Notes under the pieces: model-generated
Database searches by the model: none
What the model was told of the DNA's origin: nothing
Seen by the model: only the letters and a program-made list of their open reading frames with translations
Position numbers and translations under genes: made by a program
Part shown: positions 1 through 11,003 of the stretch, piece by piece
Layout of the letters: each line of letters starts with the position of its first letter
Numbering within the stretch: the first letter of the stretch is position 1
Source of the DNA: Cloeon dipterum
Taxonomy: Eukaryota > Arthropoda > Insecta > Ephemeroptera > Baetidae
Assembly (NCBI RefSeq): GCF_949628265.1
Contig: NC_088788.1
Coordinates: 32,846,335 to 32,910,334, forward strand
Length of the DNA: 64,000 nt
Direction of reading: 5' to 3'

Positions 1-261
1 GCTTTACTATCTCCTAATGAGTAATGTCCTAACATGTTGTAAGTCAGGAGTGGTTCCCCTTCTCACTTTTTACTACCCTTAAATTGACAAGTCATATTAT
101 ATGATATTAATCGTGTTTAATAAGTGAGAATAAACATCAAATAAATAAATAATTAAGCCAATTAAATTCATATTAAATTATCCCAAGCCTCCCAAGAATA
201 TTTTACCACTATTATTAAAAATTCAGCCGCTAATATTGAGTCCGACCCAAGAGAAATGCAA

Positions 262-285
262 ATACCGTACATGCATGTACGGTAT
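262..285. repeat. Perfect 24-bp palindrome
   Basis: The half-site ATACCGTACATG is followed directly by its exact reverse complement with no spacer; the next base pair outward does not match. The function is unknown. Confidence 0.9.
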
Positions 286-3200
286 ATCCAGATAAAAGCA
301 TGAAAAACATTATTTGCGCTTCTTATTTCGCTTATTTCAATAAAATCTCTTCTGACATCTGTGAGCATACATATTTTTCGTCACTTATTTACTCAACTCT
401 TTTGGCGTTGGCTCATCCAAGGCTGTATCAACATCCGAGAAAGTTCCTAAAAGGATTTCTCTTTCATCAGCGAAAATCAAAAATTCGACTCATATGCAAG
501 AATTATCAATGTCTTCAGCGATTTCACTCGGTGGCCAGGGAAAGCAAATTGAATTCTACGCAACCGTGAGCGGAAAATAAATTTATTCTGATGAAACTTC
601 CTGCGAACCTTCTGGGGCCTGACATTGATTTATTCCTCTCTGAGCTTTCGCGACGCAACACCAATATGAAAACAAGAGTCTATAACGAGCGCGGCGCTTT
701 TACATCGCGTGCAAATTTCCAATTTTCCCTTTGGGCATGCAAAATGTGAATGTTATCATATTATTTAAATTGAATGCAGTATTTTAATTCTATCAAAATT
801 TATTTACATCGGTCTACAAATTTAATTTTACGTGTGGCCCAGTTTTATCCCAAAATTGTAAAAATATATCGCAAAACACTTCAGTTTTATATCTGTGAAT
901 CTTGCATTTGAAGTGAGTTTCTTCATTTATTTTTTGTATTTGAGAAAAAACATAATTTACATTTTATTTTATGTATGTGTCTAATATTTGAAAATATTTT
1001 CTTCGAATCAATTACGTTGTGGAGAAAAAGTTATTTACTTTACGGCCCTCGGCGCCATCCGAGGGAGAGAGCACGCTACATCTATTTTTTTATTTAAATT
1101 TCCAAACCTATATTCATGTTTTGAATATAACTTCTTGAATATATTTTACGCGAACTGATGTTAAAGAAACTGCTGCAGAATTGGAGTCTAAGGTACAGCT
1201 GACAATGAGCTCAAAATAAATGAAAATTCGCTGTATTAGCATCAGCAGGAAGAACACAAAACGTTTTTGTTCAATTAATATGCAAAGCTTTCCGAACGAA
1301 TCTCAATGTGGATATCATTGAATTTCAAGTATTTATTTGCTATTTGTTCATGTTTAATGACTTGTTGTGCATGGCTGAAAGCTCACTCAGCCCACTTGTA
1401 TTATTTGCGTTTGCTCGCATAAACGTTCTCGCTCTTCCAAAAGCAAGTTTGTCAACAGGAGTGTTGATTTAATACAAAATGAACCATGCTGCAGTTCAGC
1501 AATTCTGTCAACTCGGTTTAAATTCAATTAACGAAAATACGGTGTGCAACGCTCAAATTAAGGTTAAGCTCACATATGTAAGAATTTTATGATGCAATTT
1601 TACGTTGAAATTTTTCGGAATAGCCGTATGATAATTAGCAGCGAAATATTATTCATTATCATCGTGATATGATGTTTCCCCATATTGTGCTAAACTAACT
1701 TGGTAGAGGCTTACACGTTTCTGCTAAACGTACATCAGAAATAAGGAACAAACAAATTGAGAAAGAATAGAAATTGCGGAACGCATGCTGCAAAAAGATC
1801 TGTTAAGGTTTACAAGTTCTATGTAAATTTTTTCTATTTCTCGAATAAAATATTTTTACCTACAATAAATCGACGTGAACGACCGGCACCAGCGTCTGCA
1901 GCCACCACCAGTGCGCACTGCGCAGCATTTTCGGCAAGCGAGCTTCTTCCTTCAGCCGGATATCCCTCTCTGCTCAGAAAACACTTATGGCAATTTACAT
2001 TGATTTTAATCCCTTAGGCTTGAAATCCTGTTAGCAAACCACTTTAGACTGGATCCATTTTCTAATTTTATCTAGATTGATTCCACAAGAGATTTAATAT
2101 GGTTCAGAACACACCTTCCTGATTTTTTGGTACGTTGTTTAGGGTGCTACAGAGGTGTCAAAATAATAACCAAGTTTGCTGCAAACATTTTATGCAGGTC
2201 TACCGGGTTAGAATCGAGAGAAACTGGTCACAAAATATGATATTTTCCCTAGTTCTTATCAGGATGGTGCTCAAACAAAAGCATATGAATTTTCCGAGAA
2301 TGCTATTAGTCAGGCTAGCCATCTCCTCGAAGTGGGGTGTGGAATAACATTTTACAGGCTGAAAATGAAAAATTCTGTCGTGAAATATAGCTGTCCCCTA
2401 CGTACTTTAAAGCATTTTTTGTTATCTGTTTATTTCGTCTGTGGCACACTCATGAAATAGGTGCGTGACCAGGTGCACTTTATGTCTAAAATTAATTGTA
2501 TTGTTGCCTTTTTTATCTCGTGAAATATGGTAAACTAGATTAAACAAAACTGTTCGAGTTTTAAATGAATTACTCTAAAATAAACGAAGATGAAAAGTTT
2601 TGTTACTAATTTACCACTTAAAAATGGAACAAAACTCGAATAAAAAAATGGTTTTCAAGAAATATTTCTTGAAATTGTAGACCTTAACTGTAAGGGCTTT
2701 AAGCAGGCGGTCTGATGCCTGTGTTGTTGCTCGTTTTCCCATTTGAAATCAACTCCTGCTTTCGCAAGGAGCGTAAAGTGGCGCTGCAATTTTCTCATGT
2801 AATGACACTACTGTAATAATTCATAATTCAGCAAGCCCATGAGGCTAATCAGTTCCTTTATATTCACTGGGGGACTCAGTTATTTGAGAATATTTATTTT
2901 TTGGTCTTCATTGGTACGACCTTCTCGACCGATTTTCCAGCCTATAGCACTACCAAATCAAAGCATCCTATTTTACATTTACTTCTTTGAACGTAATACT
3001 AATATCGTCAGGTGAATCCCTGAAAATAAGATGAAATCACAAAATGGCCCCAGTCTAGAGTAATTTTTTTACAGGATTTAGTGTAACCCATTGAAAATGA
3101 AATGTATGCGTTGCGGGGTGGCCGGGAAGGAGGAAGGAAAGAACTGCTAAAATTAGACTATTTTATTTCACACTCTGCACTCTCTGCGTGCACACACATT

Positions 3201-5210
3201 CAATGAATACCTGAATGAATACTTGGAACATAACAGAAAATAGCTCACATAAAAAAGGATGGATTTTTTGGCTTAGTTGAATTTTTGTAGCAGGGGGGAT
3301 TCAAGTTGCGGGGTATATTATTAGTTGTGCGGTATATACAGTCTAATTAATTTTGCCGTTGTTCACCACACTGCATATTCATTAAAAGGCTTAATAAGCT
3401 AGTGCACTCGCCCACGTCCATAGGCAATTTTCATTAGTCAAATTGTCATTTTGCAATAGTGTGCGGTTGATTGCTCGTTTCATTGAGTGTTTGATGCACC
3501 TCCGCTAGTGAGTGCGCGTACATCTTAATCAGGCATAACCCTTTGACAGTCGGAACCTGCTTTAAAATGAAGCGCGTTGCCTTGGAAACCCGAGGGAAAG
3601 CTCAAGAGATGAGTTTCCGTAATCTGTCAATCAGTCTGTAAGTAAATGAATGTGGGTTGTAAATCGAAACTGCCGCAGAATTAACTAAACAAAGGCAGCA
3701 ACTTAATGAAGATTGTAATAAGCTGGTTTCGAAAAACATGTTTGTGTGATTTTCCAATTTTATCACGCGTTTCATCAGCAATCCGTTGGCACATGTACTC
3801 AGCATTCGCATTTATTTTTTTGTACAACCCTCATTCACATTGCAAATTATTTTCAGAGTTTTCCGAGGAGCGAGTGCTGGAAATACGATTAATTGTTACT
3901 TGGAACAAATAAAAGGGCATGTTTTGAAGTATAATCAGCTTACTTCGAGCAAAAAGAGAATCGCTTTTGACGAGAGGAACGTCGTTCGTGTGGGGAGAAA
4001 TGTTTGTATTTATTCATTTATTGAGGGCTTTAGTTTGCACATCATTGCTGCGAGGTTTCACCTAGCCTTCACTAAAAGAATATAAAAATGCCTCAGAGGT
4101 GTTTTCCTCGTCCAGTTTCCCCCATGAATTTGTTCGAAGAGCCAATTTCGAAACTCCCTTTGATATAGAGGCCCGGCCTACTCAATATTCTACAGTAATT
4201 ATCGCATGAGATTAACTTTTGAAAAGACTTAAGGGAAAAAGATCGATGAGGAAGTGTGAAAAAAAGTATGCTTTGAAATGTCGGTGCATTTTGCTGGCAA
4301 AAGTTTCCAATGCAGCCGCCTGATTCTTGCGCGCCTTACGTTATTTTAATCGAAGTTCTCGCTAGGATGGAAACCCCCGATTAAACGAGAGACTTGCTCT
4401 TTTGTATAAGTTTCCAAGACGCCAAGCGCTTTGTTCTGATTAACTGTCTGAGATGACTAATGAAATATGCAGACGAGTCACAAAGCTTCATTAATTAAAT
4501 CCCATTTTTTTACAACTGGCGACGGTTAGCTCGTGAAAACTTTGCCCTCAAACCCTAAAGATTGCAACAAAGTGAACAAATAAAGTTTGATAAGAAGGAC
4601 ACATAAATTCTCTCCAAATTTTAGCAAATGTTCTGTCAGTATTTTTGCACATTTACTAATTTGCAACGCTGTCGTATAAAGAAGCAAGTGGAAACAAAAC
4701 TCCCGATTTCATTTCCATGCCGTTAGTGCAGAAAATATTTACTCTTCTTTTGTGAAAATCTAATATGTTAATTTCTGTGAAAAATGGGTGTCAGTTATTT
4801 TTGCCAAACCCTATGGTACTTTTATTGCTTATTCCTGCTTCCAATAGCCATCCATGTTCGCTAAAATCTAATGAAGGTGCTAATTTGTCCCATTAAATCT
4901 CAAAGCCAAAAGAAATTGTTTTTAATTGTTCTTCCCCAAAACATCCGTTTAAAAGAATGTGGCGGCTAAGTATGTATTGGCTCCGCCAAATTTTCCTGGA
5001 GGCCGGCTAGCTTTTGTCGTCCAACTAAATGTTTAAATTGAAATTTGATAGAGTTTACAGCCTGATGGGCTGAAGATTTTCCTCTAGCGCCCTTGTAAAT
5101 TTTTAAATTGGTACCTCGCTCAAACCGCTACACTATGAATTTTAAAATAATATCATCTCTCCGTTTTCTTACTGGAATGCACATGCCTATTGCGCCTTGT
5201 GTTCTTTGCT

Positions 5211-5250
5211 TATGCAACCTGATGATCCACGATGCCAAACAGGTTGCATA
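5211..5250. repeat. 10-bp inverted repeat with 20-nt spacer
   Basis: TATGCAACCT at 5211-5220 is the exact reverse complement of AGGTTGCATA at 5241-5250. It lies about 350 nt upstream of the TCF25 start codon. It could be a cruciform, a small hairpin or a dimeric protein site. Confidence 0.8.
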
Positions 5251-5316
5251 ACAATATTTCAAGTTTATTTATTCCCCTGCAGAGGGCAACTGTGTACATT
5301 CAACTCAAATTCCTTA

Positions 5317-5328
5317 AAAACCGGTTTT
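5317..5328. promoter_or_regulatory. Grainyhead-like palindromic site
   Basis: AAAACCGGTTTT is a perfect 12-bp palindrome containing the AACCGGTT core known for Grainyhead/CP2 factors. Its position upstream of TCF25 suggests, but does not show, a promoter element. Confidence 0.4.
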
Positions 5329-5600
5329 GATATGTTATGGAATACCACACAAAATCAATAGGCAGTAATTAAAAATTCAAATTTTAAATACACTTATGCG
5401 TATTAATTGGATTTTTTGTCTATTACACATTTATAATTTCCTTAAATTATGAAATTGAGAGCTGATTTTTATGTTCAATATCCGGTTTTTTATTTCGCAG
5501 TTTCAAGCCTTCACCGTCAGCTGCCACAAAAACACGATTTTGATGTTTTGGCCGAAAACGCTTAGACAGCTTTTGTGACAGGTGCCAAAATTCTTGCTTA

Positions 5601-8600
5601 ATGTCGTCGCGAGTGCTGCGAAAGCTGCAGGGCGACACCGGCCTGCGTGTCGACAGCGACCCTGAGAAGGACGCGGAGGACGACTTGCTGTCGGTGGCCG
5701 CGGGCGGCGGAGCCAAGAAGAAGCAATTGAACGTAAATCGATACGACCTGCTGAACCAGCAGTCTCTGTCCGAGTCTGAGGTGAAGGAGGATGACGACAA
5801 CGAGACGGAGCCCACGCAGGACCAGGACGGCGCCGACCCTGCAGACAAGGGTGCCAAACGCAAGAAGAAAAAGAAGAAGAAGAAGGCCGTAAAGGTGGCT
5901 TTGGCGCAGAGGAGCAGCGAAGACAATTTTGATGTATAATAAATCAGTTGTTTAGCCAGAAAGTTACATAAGCAGAGTTTTATTTGTTTCCAGGGTGACG
6001 AGATCGATCAGGTGAACAGACTCCTGGGCCCAGTGGCAAGCGCCGAGAGCGTCCAGAATGCGGCCGAAGTGCAGAGGACCAAGGAACTGCTCAGCATTGA
6101 TAACCGCAACCTTAACCCAAACAATGAGCTGAAGCGAATCTTTGGCGTCAAAATTGTTCAGTCTGAGCAGAGGTAAATAAAGCAGTTTCTTGGTTCTGAA
6201 CTGCTGATTTAACAAAATTAATTTAGAAAGAAGAGCAGGACCAGGACTCACTTGAGGAACACCGGCATTGTCACTCCCAAGGACACCTGGCCCATTATTG
6301 GGAAACAGGGTAATTTAAGCTGAACATGGTTCCAGCATTATAATTATTTTTAAATCATTCCGTTTTTGGTTTTCGACATTTCGTGCTCAGCTTAGCAGAA
6401 GCAATGGCATTAGAGCTTTTTATTGTTCGGGAATGACGTTATTGCATTCAAAAGAAGTCCGTCACGTGCCAATATATTGGAAAATAAAAACATGCTTTGA
6501 CATGTTTACTCTCTTTGGCGTGCTGGATTGTAAATACACGTGATTAGAAAATTTAATTAATTTTTCATTAATGTTTTTCAAGAATGCCTCAGTAAAAAAT
6601 CGCCTCCGAAAGCTAATTCCCACAAAGGAACCTACTATATCGTTGTGCATTCTTGAACTTGCTTGATAACATAGAGTTCAATCACATGAGGAATGTCACT
6701 CACTACACATATTAATATTACAAAAATAGATTCCACTAGCGTTATTCAATTATTGATAGATAAATCAAAGGGACTAAGAGATGAAGAATTCTTACAAAAA
6801 AATTGAAAAAATAATTAAATATACAAATTACGTATATTTAATAATATTCACTGTCTAAATCAAGAAGTCCTCATTAAACTCGACACATTTTAATTTATTT
6901 AACAGCTCATTTAAAGATTCCCCATCATATTAATTTACCAAGAGAATGCCTGATTCGCAGGTATCACAATGAGGTACTGCGAGCAGAAGGGTCAGGTGCA
7001 GGTCTTCTCGTACGAGCACAACCCTGACTACCAGCTGGTGCAGCGAATTTTCCTGCAGGCGGTGGAGAGTCTGAACCCTGACAATGTGGTGGCCGTGATT
7101 CACTCGCACCCATACCACGTGGACGCCCTTCTGCAGGTTGCTGAGCTTTGCAAGATGAGTGAAGATTTGCAGATGGCTGCTGACCTGGTTGAGAGGGCGC
7201 TCTACGCACTGGAACACGCCTTCCACCCTTTGTTTAACCTGGCGCAGGGCAATTGCAGACTTGACTACTGCAGACAGGAGAACAGGTGTGTTTAGAGTGA
7301 AATTTAGATGGTTTTTTCTAGACTTTTTGATTGATCTCTTTATATTTTCACATTTAACCAACCCTGCTTGAGGTTAAATTTCCAAAAAAAAAAACACCCT
7401 ATGATGTATTCTCTTACTAAATTTAATAATTTGTTAAGAGTTTTTATCATTGCAATGTTTGTTCAGTTTAATGATATATTGTCTACAGTTCTTATCAATG
7501 TTTTTTCTATCATTTCAAGGGCCTTATTCATCGCCCTCTTCAAGCACCTGACGATGGTCGGGCAACGGGCATGCCACCGCACCGCCCTGGAGCTGAGCAA
7601 AGTGGTGCTGTCGCTGGACCCTGACGACGACCCGCTGGCCATGGTGCTGGTGATCGACTTATATGCACTGCGCAGCCGCCAGTACTCATGGCTGGTGCGT
7701 CTGGCCGACGAGTGGGAGGCTTCCCGCAACCTCAGCCAGCTGCCCAACTTCGCTTATTCAACGGCCGTGGCGCGCTTCCACCTGGCGGTGCAGGGTGCCA
7801 TTGAAATGGCTGACGCGGACGCCTCACTGCAGCTAGCCCTCATTATGTTCCCGGGGGTGCTGTCACCGCTGCTGGAAAAGTGCTCGGTGCAGGTCGACCA
7901 CAAGGTTCTGGCGCACGACTTTTTCGGACCCAAAGCACAAACAAGGTGTGTATTGACTTATTTACTTTTGGAATTTGGAAATCTCAATCCGCGTTGCATT
8001 AATCAACTGCATCGTGTTTTGTTCTTTAAAGATTTACATGAAAAACCTACTATGGATTATTTGAACGCTTCAACTAGGTCTGTGAATTTTAGATGGTATT
8101 TATTTTTGGGAAAAATTCAACTATTTTTATACTTTGTTTTTCTTTTAATAGACGATTTTTTTATTTGTTTATTTTCCTCTGAGTAAATATACATATTATA
8201 AAATGCATTGGCCATGTATGTAAGATGAAAAAAGGGAACATTGCTAGCGAAAAATCGATAAAAACAGACCATAAAGTCGTCACGGTGCACCCGTTCAAAA
8301 ATTTAACTTCTATTTTTTTATTCATACGTTTTCTGTCAAAATTTTTTTTAAAGCTTAGAGCAAAATTAAGCATTTATCAATGTAATTTTAGCAGATATAG
8401 ATGATTTTAGAAGGTTGTGGTAGTTTTAGACGGTTTCTGTTATAGTTTGAATGGCTGAAAATTGCTTGATTCTTACTCGTTGGATGGTCCCGCAACGATT
8501 GGAAGCTTCGAACAAAATATAAACTAAATTATAAATTTCATAGCCCTAGCTATAAACAAGTTCAGGTAAAATTTTCATGGGCCTTTATTTCGTCTTCACT

Positions 8601-9966
8601 GAATTTTTATTGGATTTTTAAAACTAATATTTAGCTGTGGACTGACACTTAACCATAGTATATTTCTTAAGTAAAATTGAGCCTTATAAATATACAAATT
8701 ATCCTACAATGTCAGTTGAAGGGAAAATAATTAATTGTCCTCTCTTGCAGCATGCCACCAGCCTTGGCGCAGTTAGTGCAGCTTTACGTGGCCAGGTGCT
8801 GGCCGGTGTGGAAGGAGGCTGAGCTGCTTCCCTGGCTGGAGAGAAACACGCACGCTGTGCTGGCTAGAGTGGACAGCAAGGACCCGCTGGTCAGCGAGTG
8901 CGACGGCCACAGACGCCGCAGGTATCAGGGTGCTCCGCCCAAGAACATCACAAGGCACATCGTCCTGGCCGACCTGAAGGAAGTGCCTCCGGCAATCTCC
9001 CCTGGCGACTCCACCGGCCCAGTGATGAGCTTTGACCCTCTTCCTCCCGCTGATTCCATCAACCTCTACGAGAGGCCCAGGAGGCCAAGAACGGCCACCG
9101 TTGACAACGCTGGTGCTCTCAGCCTCTTCTTCCGTTCTCTGCTGCCCACCTACAACGCCAATGAACCTGCGGGGTAAAAATTTGAGGTTTCTCTTTAAAT
9201 TTAATGAATTAATTAATACTTGGGTCTTTCCAAGAGGAGTCTGCCATTTTTAAACTTTTGTTTCAGCACAATCTTTATATATATGGTTAGTTTTTTTGTG
9301 TTTTAGAGATATTAAAATTATCTAGAATGCCTAGAGTCAAGAGCTTCCAGATTATGTTACTTTTGACCCTTTGAAAACCATCGGGGCGCTCAGGGATAAG
9401 ATTACAGGCATGTCAGTGTGTTTCCTTAGCTCCCTAAAGAGCCAAATTTAACATATTCTGAAAGCTCTTGACTGGGCCGTTCTAACAGTACGCAGATGAA
9501 ATCAATATAGAGCCCATTGAGCTGGGCTCAAACAAAAATTAAAAAATTGCAGACCCAATCATATCTCTCATGAAAACACCAACCAAATATACATTCCAGT
9601 TTACATTTTTTGTTTTGTCGAAAAGTAAAATTTAGGAAACGGTTTTTTTATCTTACTAGACTTCAAGCTCATTTTTATTAGTGAATGCTGAATTTTAGAT
9701 GGTCTTTGAGATCTTAGATGTAATAGCAACTTTGTTTTCCGTCTCTTAGGGCCGAAGGTGCAGCTGCAGGACCAGTTGACGATGCGCAGTTTGACGTCGA
9801 GTTTGAGCACGAGGGTGGCGGCCTGGAGGTGAGGCGAAACCTGGCCTCCCTGATGGATATGCTGAGAGACCTTCTGCGCAACATCCAGTTGCCAGACGCC
9901 CCTGACGCGAGGGCGGATGCCGACGTGGACAGCTCCGGGGATGATGAACTGGGCAACGAGACATGA
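5601..9966 (+). CDS. TCF25: TCF25/NULP1 homologue, complete, seven exons
   Basis: TCF25 is the animal relative of yeast Rqc1, a cytosolic subunit of the ribosome-associated quality-control complex that acts with the Listerin ubiquitin ligase; vertebrate TCF25 was also described as a nuclear repressor. Exons 5601-5933, 5994-6172, 6227-6309, 6961-7285, 7520-7945, 8751-9173 and 9750-9966 join in frame to 661 codons, close to the human length. The N-terminus carries acidic stretches and a lysine run (about residues 87-95). The Tcf25 domain follows, with recognisable blocks such as LLSIDNRNLNPNNELKR, DLVERALYALEHAFHPLF, SRNLSQLPNFAYS, MFPGVLSPLLEKCSV and SLFFRSLLPTYN. The C-terminus is acidic. All introns are GT-AG. 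The ATG at 5601 is chosen because the family N-terminal pattern (short basic start, then an acidic region, then RYDLLN) begins there. Possible polyadenylation signals are at 10411 and 10465. Confidence 0.96.
6310..6960 (+). other. TCF25 intron 3
   Basis: AT-rich intron of 651 nt between the exon ending in the IIGKQG block and the exon starting ITMRYCEQ. No repeat, RNA gene or hidden exon is visible. Confidence 0.85.
7303..7312 (+). repeat. TTTAGATGGT motif, copy 1 (TCF25 intron 4)
   Basis: First of four exact copies of this 10-mer in 3.3 kb (others at 8088, 9694 and 10566). Copies 1-3 extend to TGAA[A/T]TTTAGATGGT. This copy lies 17 nt after the exon 4 donor. Confidence 0.5.
7946..8750 (+). 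other. TCF25 intron 5
   Basis: AT-rich 805-nt intron. It holds the second TTTAGATGGT copy (8088-8097). Exon 5 could be read on for about 80 codons into this intron, but that tail has no family similarity, whereas splicing to 8751 continues the conserved protein. Confidence 0.85.
9174..9749 (+). other. TCF25 intron 6 with a foldback element
   Basis: 576-nt intron. It contains the inverted repeat at 9321-9487, described separately, and the third TTTAGATGGT copy (9694-9703). Confidence 0.85.
9321..9487. mobile_element. Foldback/MITE-like inverted repeat
   Basis: AGTCAAGAGCTTCCAGAT at 9335 and its near reverse complement ending at 9473 form arms of 25 bp with two mismatches. Weaker pairing continues outward to about 9321 and 9487. 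The spacer is about 90 nt and no ORF is present. This architecture fits a small non-autonomous DNA transposon. No clear target-site duplication was found and no second copy was seen in the window. Confidence 0.5.
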
Positions 9967-10922
9967 GCTGGTTGCCAAGTTGATTTTCATAAGTGTAGAG
10001 ATCTCTCCCACTACCAAAATAAGTTGTGATATTTTTATAGCTCTCACTCTGCGCTACATTCAACTCAAAATTCACTTGATAGACACGCCTCTCTATACTC
10101 ATGAGTGGGGAGAAAGCTAAAGTAAATCCAAGAAGTAGCAACCAAATTTGATAAATTATTTCAAGTAGTGTAGCTTTTCATCGTAATTTTTAAATTGCCT
10201 AGAGAGGTGCTTTTCACGGTATTGCTGGGGGTTCATTAAATGGGGTGGGAGTCCAAGTTTTATTAAATAGTGCTATTTGGAGTAAATGATTAATTAACCT
10301 AAATCTTTGAGTGGTAAAATAGGGCCTGACAATTTGCTACCTAAATTTCATCTAAACTTAAATTACATCTCCTCTCTGTTCATTAAAAAGAGCTTACCTT
10401 GTTGTTAGAAAATAAAGTAAATGTATTTGATCCTCTAAACTTGTACACATGATGTTGCCTTTAAAATAAAAATACATTTTGTGTGTTTACCTCTCAGGAC
10501 CATTGGTACAGACAGAAATGTTTTAATTCTGAAAATAAGACTCAAAAATTAAAAATTTACTCCAATTTAGATGGTGCCTAGAACATCCCATCCCAAAATA
10601 TGTATATTAAAGTTAAAGGCCTAAAATTATCCAACAAGCATTATTGCGTTATGTGTAACACACAGGAGCAGCAAAGGAGATTGAATTGAACACAAAAATT
10701 AAATTTGCAATTATTTTGAAAGATATATTGTACTGCGTGTCCGCAGAAAGAAGAAATTTGATGTTCTCCTATATGAGTGTAATAAAGACGATGTCATTCA
10801 ATTATAAAATTCTTGGGTTTAATTTGCACAGTACCTTCCTTCCTTCCAATCAGTCTGCTCCCGTTCTGATGCGAATGACGTTATCTTAGTACATATAGGT
10901 TGCATTTTACATCTCTCACTAA
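9967..10922 (+). other. TCF25 3' UTR and spacer to the tRNA
   Basis: AT-rich sequence without ORF bias. AATAAA hexamers at 10411-10416 and 10465-10470 are candidate polyadenylation signals for TCF25. The fourth TTTAGATGGT copy is at 10566-10575. Confidence 0.6.
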
Positions 10923-10995
10923 GCCCGGCTAGCTCAGTCGGTAGAGCATGAGACTCTTAATCTCAGGGTCGTGGGTTCGAGCCCCACGTTGGGCG
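10923..10995 (+). tRNA. tRNA-Lys (anticodon CTT)
   Basis: The 73-nt cloverleaf is complete. The acceptor stem starts GCCCGGC and pairs with GTTGGGC (two G-U pairs) before discriminator G. The D arm contains AGCTCAGTCGGTAGAGC, the anticodon loop is CTCTTAA with anticodon CTT, and the T arm has GTGGGTTCGAGCCCCAC. It matches the eukaryotic tRNA-Lys(CUU) I know, with intact A and B boxes and no intron. A T5 run at 10999-11003 is the Pol III terminator. It looks functional rather than SINE-derived. Confidence 0.97.
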
Positions 10996-10998
10996 CAC

Positions 10999-11003
10999 TT
11001 TTT
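10999..11003 (+). terminator. Pol III T-run terminator of tRNA-Lys
   Basis: Five T residues begin three bases after the mature tRNA 3' end, the normal position for RNA polymerase III release. Confidence 0.8.

Larger units (their letters stand above)
1..5600. other. Upstream intergenic region
   Basis: AT-rich sequence in which I recognise no gene. All open frames are short, have no codon bias and no convincing splice context. It contains a perfect 24-bp palindrome (262-285), a 10-bp inverted repeat with a 20-nt spacer (5211-5250) and a perfect AAAACCGGTTTT palindrome (5317-5328) that matches a Grainyhead-type site about 270 nt before the TCF25 start codon. The TCF25 promoter should lie in the last few hundred bases, but no TATA box or initiator can be fixed. 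Confidence 0.6.

Noticed and set aside
1855-1969. Possible minus-strand exon with GAGCAG acceptor and TTGTAG|GTAAAA donor
   Set aside because: One frame is open, but codon use is unbiased, there is no homology I recognise and no partner exon nearby.
5447-5926. 159-codon minus-strand frame over TCF25 exon 1
   Set aside because: Antisense shadow of the lysine- and acid-rich TCF25 coding exon.
7368-8186. 272-codon continuous frame covering TCF25 exon 5
   Set aside because: Only the middle (7520-7945) is conserved TCF25 sequence; both ends are intron read through, and the splice sites are good.
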